In this document: positions 1 to 9,479 of the stretch, piece after piece
Position numbering within the stretch: the first letter of the stretch is position 1
How the letters are laid out: each line of letters starts with the position of its first letter
Origin: Endomychus coccineus
Taxonomy: Eukaryota > Arthropoda > Insecta > Coleoptera > Endomychidae
Direction: 5' to 3'
Assembly: GCA_958510875.1 (NCBI GenBank)
Contig: OY294067.1
Span: 146,105,743-146,169,742 of the forward strand
Length of the DNA: 64,000 nucleotides
Made by a program: the position numbers and the translations under genes
Notes under the pieces: generated by a model
Told to the model about the DNA's origin: nothing
The model's database searches: none
Seen by the model: the letters and a program-made list of their open reading frames with translations, nothing else

Positions 1-1374
1 CTGCTTCTGAGAGCGTATATTGTCGTATATTTTATATTTATTCCAACGATGATAAGAGGCCCATAAATCGTTCAACACTGTAACGGTTTTCGCCTCTTCA
101 GAAATGTTTTGAACAGAAAGCACATACTGGCGTGTATGTCATTCACTTTATTACTAAAAGCGTACCGATAGTGAAATAGAAATTGTCATAAATATTTTCT
201 CATTTGATAGTTAAATAGTTATTTACCATTAATGGTGTAGAACGAGTGAGGTAACAAATCTCCAATTCTCAAATCAATTTGTAAGTAAATACACATAAGG
301 ACAATGTAGTGAAACTCAAACCTACACTTCTTTCAGTATAAAAGTGGCTTGCGAATAACAACGAGTTAACAACAGTGGTTTTGTAATAGATTTCGCCCAG
401 AAGAAAGGGTTGAGGTTGTTAATGAACATATAATCAATAGGGAACAAGATCAGTCAATACTAAACGACATTTCGCCTTCAGATAACTCAGTGACAAATAA
501 TGCTGAAACGAGTATGTCAGAAAATAATCCAATTTCCAAAAAAGTACGTATGTACAATTTGAACTAAAAATCAAACTTTATAGATTATTTTGCTTAGTGA
601 CAGTAGTTCGGTATATATACCTGACAGTCCAAGCATGTCTGATGTATCAATTTCTGTAAGTGATAAGTTTGTTTCATTTGATTTATACAATGCAAGTTTG
701 AGGTGTTTCTTCCATACTAACTTCTTGGAGATCAAATGTTTGAAAATATCGTGGAATAGGTCGATTTAAATGTTTTAAATGCATGTTTTTGATTCAAATA
801 TTTTATTCCAAAATCACCTCCGCGCGGGGTAGTTATCCCCTTCAAAATGCAACAAGGCTCAAGTGATAGCTTATTTATAGGAAATTTCATTTTCTATAGA
901 GCAGTTTGGTGAAATCAATCAGTTTTTGTGTAAAGTAAGTCTAAAATCTGTGCGATTTCAAGTGCCTCCCCTACTAAAACCTGTATTGTAGAATATTTGA
1001 GAGATTCCTTGATTTATATTTTTGATGAGGAATACTCCTGTTAAAAAAATGTTATCCCAGATTCTAACCCCTGGGCGGGGTAGCTGCCCTCTTGACATGA
1101 GTCGACTGATAGCTCATTTGATAGGGAATTCTTTTGTCTATTCAATGATTCATGGAATTTTGAATTTGCTCCAAATGTTTTTAAGGGAGGTAGCTACTCC
1201 GCTCAGAGATTGGTATCTAGGGTGAAATTTTTACACTAAAATTGTGCTTCATCAAAAATAAAATTGGTGTGGCTGAGAATTACCTCATACCACGAATGAG
1301 TTAGTACGGGGTTACACTTAAAATCGAACAGATTTTAGACTTGCATTTCTCAAAAGCTATTGAGCTAATTTAAA
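1..1374. other. AT-rich stretch without a recognisable gene; diverged internal repeat
   Basis: No convincing gene. A short open stretch at about 385-545, rich in Ser, Asn and Glu, and another at 598-657 followed by a GTAAGT could be exon remnants, but no splice pair joins them without a stop, so I do not call a gene. Two stretches (about 820-900 and 1070-1145) resemble each other: each has a GCGGGGTAG-type block followed by GATAGCT and ATTT plus TATAGG or GATAGG. A related motif recurs in reverse near 8,035-8,060, so this is probably an old dispersed repeat. Confidence 0.4.
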
Positions 1375-1720
1375 TTTCTAAAAAATCGATGGTAGAAGCC
1401 GTTACTCTATGGTAATTTATCATTTTGATTATACGAAAGAATATCTATTTTGTTTTTGTACCACTTTTATCAATAATAACGTGAAAACGTAACTAAACAT
1501 CGAAGTGCCATTATCAAACAATTAGAAAATTAAGAAGAAACCGATGAAACAGTTCGAGTATAAATAGAGTAGAGTGAAGTAGGGTTGAGAACAAGGGATC
1601 AACGGAAATTCCAAAAACAGGTAGATCCTCGGAAAGTACAGTATTACATAGTAAACATAGCAACAATTTGTGAATCAGTATGATTATAATTTAATATTCT
1701 ATAATGAAGATTAAAATTTT
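1375..1720 (-). repeat. PLE family A 3'-terminal fragment
   Basis: This segment is the reverse complement of 7,730-8,010 with scattered differences. It includes the block with GGGATCAACGGAAATTCC and GTAGATCCT (about 1,597-1,630) that follows the coding end of the family A Penelope-like elements at 6.5 and 7.7 kb. It is therefore a detached 3' end of the same family. No coding sequence remains. Confidence 0.65.
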
Positions 1721-2186
1721 GAAATATCATCTAATTTAGATCATGCAGTAAATACGGATATTACATGTAATCTCAGTTTGAACAGTTCATTATTTCAATA
1801 GATATGCGTGAACTCTGAATGTGTATTCCGTGATTGTTACTTTTCTGAATTTCCGCAATTTTGAATAAGTAATTATTCAAATAAATGAATCGAATTCATG
1901 TCCGTTTAAAAATTGCATCCATTCCGATAAAACATGTTGCAAAAACAGGGGTCTGGCAAGTTAACGCATCAAACTTTGAACAGCCTTATGTATAAAAAGG
2001 GCGAACAACCAAAAAACTCCAATAATACTTGTTGATTGTGCCTGGAGGAACTACTGGAGCATCATGCGCGTATTTTAGATTTGAAAAGTAGCGTCACTTT
2101 TAAGCATTGTTCGGGACATAAGTAAAGAACCCTCGGCACAGAATAAGGAATTGGTGGAGCGGACTTGACCAGAACCTCGGAAAACA

Positions 2187-2230
2187 TATAAAAGCAGTGA
2201 CCAATGAATGATCGCTCTCTTTTGTGACTC
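2187..2230 (+). promoter_or_regulatory. TATA-box promoter-like site
   Basis: TATAAAAG at 2187-2194 is followed about 25-30 bases later by a pyrimidine-rich run with repeated CTCTCTTTTGTG-type motifs. The layout resembles the core promoter of an LTR retrotransposon or a Pol II gene. No open frame follows, so the site may drive the non-coding leader-like tract at 2.2-3.7 kb. This is inference from motif and spacing only. Confidence 0.3.
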
Positions 2231-2672
2231 TCTCTTTTGTGCCCTCTTTTGGGATTTCGATTTTCAATCAGTACAGTTGCTCTTTGGTGATTTTGATTCT
2301 CAAATAGTACCTATCGTTGAAGTGAGATCAACATAAGAATCAGAGTGAATTAATTATCCGAGTTCAAGTCAGATTTAAACTGTGAATTAACAATAGTGTT
2401 CCGTTTAAGTGAATTGTTATATAAGGTGAATGATAGCTAAATAATTTATATTTTTGAGCATTACGATATATGGATTTCCGTAGTTTATGATTATTATTGT
2501 GATTGGTAACCGTTTGTATGATATTTGAGGTCCGTTGCTTTCGGTAATCTAAATTGTTTTATTTGAGTTTATCCCGTCATAGATCGGACCTGGCACGATT
2601 TGAATTCGCATTTGAATTGAAATATCCAAGTAATTGTATGGTGTGTACAGAGTGTGTATGTTTGAACGACAG

Positions 2673-2927
2673 GGGCGTATTTGGATATATTTGTGCATGT
2701 TGTGATCTACCGGAAGTATAAGTATATCCTAGACGACCAAACCGCCAACGATTTGTGCACGCTGTGATCTACCGGAAGTAGGAGTTGGGGCGGTTGTGTT
2801 ATTGAGAATCGTAATAATCCCTTATTCGTATGAGAAGTATTCGGCCATGGATGTAGGGGTTATTGCAAATACGATGGTTAGGGTTTGTGCACGCTGTTTT
2901 CTACCGGAAGTATGAGCCCTAATTGTC
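2673..2927 (+). repeat. Array of four hairpins, three sharing a conserved 33-nt loop
   Basis: Three copies of a 33-nt sequence (2690-2722, 2752-2784, 2884-2916) share TTTGTGCA, then TCTACCGGAAGTA, and end in AG. Each is framed by a different but self-complementary stem: GGATATA/TATATCC (2683-2689 with 2723-2729); AACCGCCAAC (2740-2749) with 2784-2795, including a two-base bulge; and an 11-bp stem, 2873-2883 with 2917-2927, with three G-T pairs. A fourth hairpin (AATAATCCC 2813-2821 with GGGGTTATT 2856-2864) lies between the second and third and has an unrelated loop of 34 nt. Inside the conserved loop TAC/GTA can pair around CGGAA. Stems that change while still pairing point to a structured RNA. 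I do not recognise the family. Confidence 0.6.
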
Positions 2928-2999
2928 CAGATTCTGAATCTGTAAAATGTACGAAATCTTACACTGTCATACAATTACGGGGAACTCCGCTAATACCAG

Positions 3000-3440
3000 G
3001 GTGGGTGTTATGACAGAATAAAGTCAATCAGAGTAATTAACCGGAAATATCGTGAAATCTGATATCGTACGAGCGGAAAATTAATGCAAGACAACATTTT
3101 CCGAACCGACCGAATTTTATAACCGTTTAATATATCGTAGTGTGTTTTGAACATTTCACGTATTATTGCTATCTAAATGATCTACCGTACACCGCTTATT
3201 ACTCTAGGACCTGTGATTTGTATTTTCCGCAAATGACAAATGTGAATCATTTATCAACCGATTCCGTACCGTTGAATTGAATTTAAATACCGAACATATC
3301 GTAAAGTAGATATGTTGAAACAGTTTTCATATACCGTTTGAGCTTCATTACATTTTCCGTCTGGATGAATGATTTTTGTGAATAATACCGTTCAATTGCA
3401 TTTATATTGATTATTTTGAAAGTGTACTTGTTATAATTAT
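3000..3440 (+). other. Non-coding tract rich in strand-biased CCG triplets
   Basis: In otherwise AT-rich DNA the + strand carries many CCG triplets preceded by two A/T or A/C bases (for example AACCG, TACCG, TTCCG near 3041, 3099-3112, 3123, 3185, 3259-3272, 3288, 3342, 3357 and 3386), whereas CGG is rare. No open reading frame covers the tract. Its meaning is unknown; it lies between the hairpin array and a primer-binding-site-like motif. Confidence 0.35.
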
Positions 3441-3602
3441 TATATATTTTAATATTTGGAATGCCCCGTCTTATTAAATTATTTCTCCTCTATCTTCAAA
3501 CGAGCTAAGTTTTAACCAGGTATCAATTGTAGTTAAAGCCTACAATTTTGATACTGTTTTCTGCCCAATGAGCCCTGGTTTTTTTCACTGTAGCTACCCT
3601 AC

Positions 3603-3715
3603 GGGCAAGGCTATCTATAGATAGCATAGTGACAAGCCTTGTGGAGAAGACCCTAGCAGAAGTCTTCTAAAAGGAGTAAACCTTTAGAAAAATCTGGCGC
3701 CCGAGGATTTGAAAT
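3603..3715 (+). other. Hairpins and a primer-binding-site-like motif (possible LTR/leader boundary)
   Basis: A perfect palindrome, GCTATCTATAGATAGC (3609-3624), lies inside a longer AAGGCT/AGCCTT stem and is followed by AGAAGAC/GTCTTCT. At 3695-3702 TGGCGCCC begins a stretch resembling the 3' end complement of a tRNA-Lys, as at retroelement primer-binding sites. The match to a full tRNA 3' end is incomplete, and no gag or pol follows because family A PLE sequence begins at about 3,757. It could be the 5' part of a long-LTR retrotransposon, but the evidence is weak. Confidence 0.25.
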
Positions 3716-3756
3716 AAGCAGTTTACCAAAAAGTCGCAAGGTACTCGTCATAATTC

Positions 3757-4108
3757 TGAGAATCATTTGAAGAGCGGTTTGGAAGACAGTATTACATAGT
3801 AAACAAGGTAACAATTTGTGAATTATTGTGATCATAATTTAATATTCTGAGAATTATTTTAAGAGCGGTTTGAAAGACACATGGAAAGATCACTTTGATA
3901 TGGGTCTAACTGATCATTGAGGATATTTTTAATAAAATTTTTGTCACCTTTATAAATCTCTATTGATTCTAATGTATTTAATTTAAAACCTCTGGTTTGG
4001 TTATGTAAAATGCTTAGGCTATCTAAATTAGGGAAATTATGACCAGTTTGTAAAACATGATTAGCAAAGGTTGAGTCAGTTTTGTTGAGTCTAAACGAGC
4101 GAAAATGC
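3757..4108 (-). pseudogene. PLE family A, inverted 3'-end arm (copy 1)
   Basis: Read on the minus strand this is the tail of the family A PLE protein (the part after the GIY-YIG core, including the THSTFANHF-like and GHNFPNLDS-like stretches) plus the 3' untranslated end. It is fused head to head at 4108/4109 with a plus-strand element of the same family. The same junction with the same flanking bases occurs at 7465/7466, so the inverted arm appears to belong to the unit that was copied. Deletions and substitutions make it non-coding. Confidence 0.7.
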
Positions 4109-5136
4109 TACATGCATCATCAGATGATGTACTTGCCTCCTTATAAGGCACATCCAGACAATTGAATTCCTTTCTATCATTTATCAACCAACTTCATCCG
4201 AAAATTGAATTCGCGTTACAAACAGAAGAAGATAGAACAATAAACTTTTTGAATTTAACACTAATACGTGACCATAATAAAATAAAGTTCAACATCTGCA
4301 GGGAACCCACTTGTACAGACATCACTATTCCGAACTCATCGTTTAGCCCTCGTGGCCATAAATTAGCAGCATATCACTCAATGATTCATAGAGCATTTTC
4401 GATATCATTGTCAATAGAACACCTCACTATTGAGTTGAACAAGATCAAACGAATAGCCATCAATAATGGTTTTCCGGTAGACCAAATAATTAAACTAATA
4501 AATCGCAAACAACAACAATTAAATTTCTATAAAATCTATCCGCGTATAGAACACATAGATGCTACCACTGAATTCATCTCTTTGACATATTTTGGTACAG
4601 TAAGCAAACATATTGCTAACATTTCATCACGCCATAATTCTAAAATCAGTTTCGAAACTCAAAATAAACTTTGCCATCTTATTAACAACGCCGAAGACAT
4701 AACCAATAAATATAGAAAACCTGGAGTTTATATGATGATTTGCCCAGACTGTGATGACTTTTATAGAGGTAGAACTTGTCGTAATTTCAAATTGAAATAC
4801 GAAGAACATTTTCGCTCATATAGACTCAGCAAAACAGACTCAACCTTTGCTAATCATTTTTCACAAACTGGTCATAATTTCCCTAATTCAGATAGCCAAA
4901 CCAGAGGTTTCAAGTTGAATACATTAGAATCAATAGAGATTTATAAGGGTTACAAAAATTCTAATATCCTCAATGATCAGTTAGACCAAAATTAAAGTGA
5001 TCTTTTCATGTGTCTTTCAAACCGCTCTTAAAATAATTCTTAGAATATTAAATTATAATCACACTAATTCACAAATTGTAACCTTGTTCACTATGTAATA
5101 TTGTACTGTCTTTCAAACCGCTCTTTAAATCATTCT
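4109..5136 (+). pseudogene. Penelope-like element family A, 5'-truncated (RT thumb and GIY-YIG endonuclease)
   Basis: The frame at about 4109-4995 starts just after the place where the YVDD motif of the reverse transcriptase should be. It covers the PLE RT thumb (IEFALQTEEDRTINFLNLTL, then REPTCTDITIPNSS) and a C-terminal GIY-YIG nuclease (GVYMMICPDCDDFYRG, RxxxK, YEEHF). PLE proteins join an RT to a GIY-YIG nuclease that nicks DNA to prime reverse transcription. Here the RT catalytic core is missing, TAA interrupts the frame near 4144, and the usual YIG is YRG. The 3' untranslated part (4996-5136) ends against the MULE relic. Inactive copy. Confidence 0.75.
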
Positions 5137-5900
5137 TAGAGAAGCATACGTTAAAGTGCGAATGAAATGATTCGCATGCATTTGTTGTTTCGCAATTCCA
5201 AATATTGTCTGTTGCGCATATCTGTGGTGAATATTTTGCGTCGTTATACATGTAATTTGTCTTCGAATAATCGTCAAATCTTTCCAATTGTGACAAATAA
5301 CCAACGTACGGTTCCATGATACGAAAGGTTTTTTGTACCTCGTCTGGACGTAGAAAAGATATGCAAATGTCCATCTGAGCCACATTCCAATTACAGATTG
5401 GTTATTCTTGTATTCTCGAACGAGACCAAATTCATGAATTTTCCTGAACCACGCCTGGGTGAGGTGGAATAAACAGCCATGGTTTATCAACCCAGGCCAA
5501 CGTGATCTCAACTGATCTTGAATTGCATATTCAAAATCCACAATAACCTTGTATGGAAAAAATATCCACGGACATTCCCAACATTTATCAATTATTGATT
5601 GAAATAAAATGTCGTTGTTATTTTTGACAAACAAAACAACAGCGGTATTTATTGTTGTTTTTCACTCCATGGATGATAAAAAGTTGCTGGAAATGTTGGA
5701 CACAATACTCAAATGTGCCGTCCATATAGATATTTGGAATCACTTGGAATGGCTAGAAATTCGGATCTTCTTGTTTGAATGATTCGACGGCGACATTGCA
5801 ACTTATATATACATACCTCCTACGTTGGCCTGCATCAATTGCACGGTCTTTTCTGGATCTATAGTTATCGATCACACGTAACCTTTTCCATTTTGCACTT
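5137..5900 (-). pseudogene. MULE-type transposase relic
   Basis: On the minus strand, reading down from about 5,830, I see DGTFEYC followed by QLFIIHG, then DFEYAIQDQLRSRWP, GCLFHLTQAWFRKI and, in another frame, TNACESFHSHFN. These are the ordered hallmarks of the Mutator-like (MULE) DDE transposase found in many insect genomes, acting in the nucleus by cut and paste. At least two frameshifts and a stop break it. Its C-terminal end is cut at 5137 by PLE family A sequence, so the PLE probably arrived later. Confidence 0.65.
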
Positions 5901-6402
5901 AACATAGATAACATGGTTGAAAATTAGAATAGATAAATTAAAATTAAATCTGAATAAAATTAAAAATGTTGACGGAAAATTGAGAAAATAAGTCCAAATA
6001 GTAATTGATTGCATAACATATCATGATGATGAGCTTTTTTTAAACAAATCATTTGTCTATAATTACCTAAATAACACCCCAAAAAAACACAAAAGAATCT
6101 ATCAGCCGTACCATGTCTATGCTTATATTGAATACCAATGTATATTATGAGTTTGATTCAAGTTAGAAAAAAAAAATCAAAAAAGGATAAGATCCTCTTT
6201 TTTTTATTATTTGATGAATTAAAAAAAAATTATTTGCAAAAAAAAGTGCATTTTGATTTTGTTACGATCACATGAAGGAAGGTTACGGGTGCAGGTATAC
6301 GGCAGGAAACTCGCGCGCTGGTCGTATACAGACCCCGCGCGCTAGTGGTATAAAAAGGGGATTATTTTTAATGAGCTGCACGCGAGTCGTAGATGCCCTA
6401 TA
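5901..6402. other. AT-rich gap with a promoter-like block
   Basis: No gene. Most of it is A/T homopolymer-rich. At 6311-6358 a GC-rich island holds CGCGCGCT twice (about 6313 and 6337), followed by GGTATAAAAAGGGG with TATAAAAA at 6349-6356. That is a plausible Pol II core promoter on the plus strand, but nothing coding lies downstream; the family A 3' end (minus strand) starts at about 6,403. Confidence 0.35.
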
Positions 6403-7465
6403 ACTAGAGTAGAGTGAAGTAGGGTTGAGATTAAGGGATCAACGGAAATTCCAAAAACAGGTAGATCCTAGGAAAGTACTGTATTACATAGTAAACATAG
6501 CAACAATTTGAGAATTAGTGTGATTATAATTTAATATTCTAAGAATTATTTTAAGAGTGGTTCGAAAGACACATGAAAGGATCACTTTGATATAGGTCTA
6601 ACTGATCATTGAGGATATTTTTATTAGAATTTTTGATACCTTTATGAAACTCTATTGATTCTAATGTAATGAATTTAAGACCTCTGGTTTGGTTATGTAA
6701 AATGATTAGGCTATCTAAATTAGGGAAATTATGACCAGTTTGTAAAAAATGATTAGCAAAGGTTGAGTCTGTTTTGTTGAGTCTATACGAGCTAAAATGT
6801 TCTTCGTATCTTAATTTGGAATTACGACAAGCTCTACCTATATGAAAATCATCACAGTCTGGGCAAATCATCTTATAAACTCCAGGTTTTCTATATTTAT
6901 TGGTTATGTCTGCGGCGTTGTATATAAGATGGCAAAGTTTATTTTGAGGTTTGAAACTGATTTTAAAATCATGACGTGATAAAATGTTAGCTATATGTTC
7001 GCTTACTATACCGAAATATGTCAAAGAGATGAATTTGATGGAAGTTAATTGTTGTTGTTTGCGATTTATTAGTTTAATTATTTGATCTACCGGAAAACCA
7101 TCATTGATAAATATTCGTTTGATCGTGTTCAACTCAATAGTGAGGTGTTCTATTGACAATGATATCGAAAATGCTCTATGGATCATTGAGTGATATGCTG
7201 CTAATTCATCGCTACGAGGACTAAGCGATGAGTTCGGAATAGCGATGTCTGTACAAGTGGGTTTCCTGTAGATATTGAAGTTTATTTTATTATGGTCACG
7301 TATTAGTGTTAAATCCAAAAAGTTTATTGTTCTTTCTTTTTCTGTTTCTAACGTGAATTCAATTTTTGGGTGAAGTTGGTTAATAAATGATACAAAGGAA
7401 TTTAATTGTCTGGATGTGCTTTTGAAGAAGGCAAGTACATTATCTGATGATGCATGTAGCATTTC
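6403..7465 (-). pseudogene. Penelope-like element family A, second 5'-truncated copy
   Basis: The minus-strand frame 7462-6551 (303 aa) is the best-preserved family A copy. Starting right after the RT active-site region it carries FFKSTSRQLNSFVSFINQLH, IEFTLETEKERTINFLDLTL, FNIYRKPTCTDIA, the thumb region, and then the GIY-YIG part GVYKMICPDCDDFHIGRACR with YEEHFSSYR. The second signature is HIG rather than YIG, and a stretch present in copy 1 (FYKIYPRIEHIDATTEF) is deleted. The 3' untranslated end reaches about 6,403. No RT palm is present, so it cannot move on its own. Confidence 0.78.
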
Positions 7466-8060
7466 ACCTCGTTTAGACTCAACAAAACTGGCTCAACCTT
7501 TGCTAATCATTTTTTCACAAACTGGTCATAATTTCCCTAATTTAGATAGCCTGAGCATTTTACATAACCAAACCAAAGGTTTCAAATTGAATACATTAAA
7601 ATCAATAGAGATTTATAAAGGTGTCAAAAATTCTATTAAAAATATCCTCAATGATCATTTAGACCTATGGCAAATTGATCTTTTCATGTGTCTTTCAAAC
7701 CGCTCGTGAAATAATTCTTAGAATATTAAATTATGATCACACTAATTCAGAAATTGTTGCTATGTTTACTATGTAATATTGTACTTTCCTATGATCTACC
7801 TGTTTTCGGAATTTCCGTTGATCCCTTAATCTCAACCCTACTTTATTCTATTCTATTTATACTTGAACTGTTCCATTGATTTCTTCATAATTTTCTAATT
7901 GTTTGATAATGGCCCTTCGGTGTTGAAACTATAGCTACGTTTTCACGTTATTATTAATAAAAGTTGTATAAAAACAAAATAGTTATTCTTTCATATAATT
8001 AAATTTCTAAGCCGTTGAATAGGGAATAAAAATTTCCATCAAATGAGCCATAGTCGACCC
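7466..8060 (+). pseudogene. PLE family A, inverted 3'-end arm (copy 2)
   Basis: This is the plus-strand 3' end of family A: coding tail up to about 7,709, then the 3' untranslated block with GATCTACCTGTTTTCGGAATTTCC (about 7,793). It is fused head to head to the minus-strand copy at 7465/7466, exactly the arrangement at 4108/4109. Its outer part, 7,870-8,010, matches 1,400-1,560 in reverse. Confidence 0.7.
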
Positions 8061-9104
8061 CTATTACAACAAAGACTGGTTGAAAATAAAAGTTTTTATA
8101 CAAAATAATTATTCAAAAAAGTTACAGGAATATTAGACGTTTCTGTTGTTTACTAAAATGAGTATATGAATAATGTTGAGAAAAATTAGTTTTTTAGTTC
8201 AGTTAAAAAATTCCTTATTAGTTCAGAAATTTTTCTAAAAACATTCTTTTAAAAAGATTTTACATCCAAAAAATTTGTTCGAATTTCATGTTTTCATTTT
8301 GTTTGTTTCATAGAAATGAAGCTATATTGTCAAAATTTTTGTTTTGTAATTACCATTTCTTTGATCCTAGAAATTATAGATTTGCGTAATCTGCCTTATT
8401 TCGTTGTATTGAGTCGTTTAATCATGTGAATGATACAAACTCTTCCATTAAACACTCATAGGCTAGGTGGCAACATTGCAAAGACTAGTATCCATCGCAA
8501 CATGAAACTAATATACATTTTGGGGATCACATAGTCGATAAAATGTACAGAAAATATACAGGAACGGTTCACAAAGTATTGCGATTTGAAAGGGACTATT
8601 ATATATGTCATAGTGAAATCTCTGAAAAAGTTTTGTGACTAATCCACAGTGACTATATCACTACATAACAGGTTTCTTCAAATATACTTTAATCTAAACT
8701 AATATGTTTCGTCTCTGGTGGGCTCCAGAAGTATGCATATATGTATATGTAGATATATTCGAAAGGTAGTAACGACCGTCACTAGTTGAAATTTAGGAAG
8801 GTTTCTCAACGGGAATTTCTGTCTGTAGTTGGGCAATCAAAAGAAAACTATTTTTTTCTATACCAATATTCCGCAGTAATTTATGGCTTCTTCAGGGTAC
8901 TACAATTTTTACAAATTAGATGACAATTATGTATTTAGGTTAATACTTACAGAAGTTTAGGTTAATATTAAACTTGACATTTCTACAAAAAACATTTAGA
9001 CTTTTCTTCTCCTTATTATAGTCATTGGACTGAAGATCCTATTTTCCAATTATGTCACCAAGATTAATTTAGAATAAAGTCGAATTACAATGAGATGAAA
9101 ATGG
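8061..9104. other. Gene-free AT-rich gap
   Basis: No coding sequence or RNA gene seen. One detail: the 19-base sequence ATTCGAAAGGTAGTAACGA at about 8,758 occurs as its exact reverse complement at about 9,453, inside the inverted arm of PLE family B, so a scrap of that family may lie here. Confidence 0.45.
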
Positions 9105-9475
9105 ATACATTTTAAAATTTGACATTTAACTAGTCAGTTTATAAGGGTAAAATTACACGTGCATATCGGACTAACAGCTGATTGTGAAGTCTCTAATGTG
9201 CAAAATCTGGATTTGAAAACACGTCACCACCATAGAGTGTGACTCGGTTGAATTGAATATTTCTTATGAAAATGTTTTGTCTTGTGCTGAAAATTAATTT
9301 TTTTAATAACATGGGTGGATATGAATTCTCTACTAGAATACCAAAAAGTTTTTTTTAATTTTTTTCCTTGAGGGAAGGATGTGAGATTTTTATTATTCTA
9401 TTTTTCAAAGCTATTACCAAGTTGATTTTGATTTTATGTGATTGATGTGAGTCGTTACTACCTTTCGAATGAACA
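9105..9475 (-). repeat. PLE family B, inverted 3'-end arm with an internal deletion
   Basis: Reverse complement of two separated parts of the family B element that follows: about 11,190-11,393 (end of the RT thumb) and about 11,958-12,120 (3' untranslated end). The whole GIY-YIG segment between them is absent, joined cleanly near 9,275. As in family A, an inverted copy of the 3' end thus precedes the element. Confidence 0.7.
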
Positions 9476-9479
9476 TTAC

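Noticed and set aside
385..657. Two-exon host gene
   Set aside because: The candidate donor at 544 and acceptor near 597 give a stop in any phase I tried.
1022..1225. 67-codon open stretch
   Set aside because: Lies in a diverged non-coding repeat and has no recognisable domain.
2690..2916. CRISPR-like spaced repeats
   Set aside because: Only three copies, irregular spacing, eukaryotic context; the paired flanks suggest hairpins instead.
4627..5383. Reverse-strand frames inside the family A coding region
   Set aside because: Shadow frames of the GIY-YIG region; only the MULE frames beyond 5,137 show real motifs.
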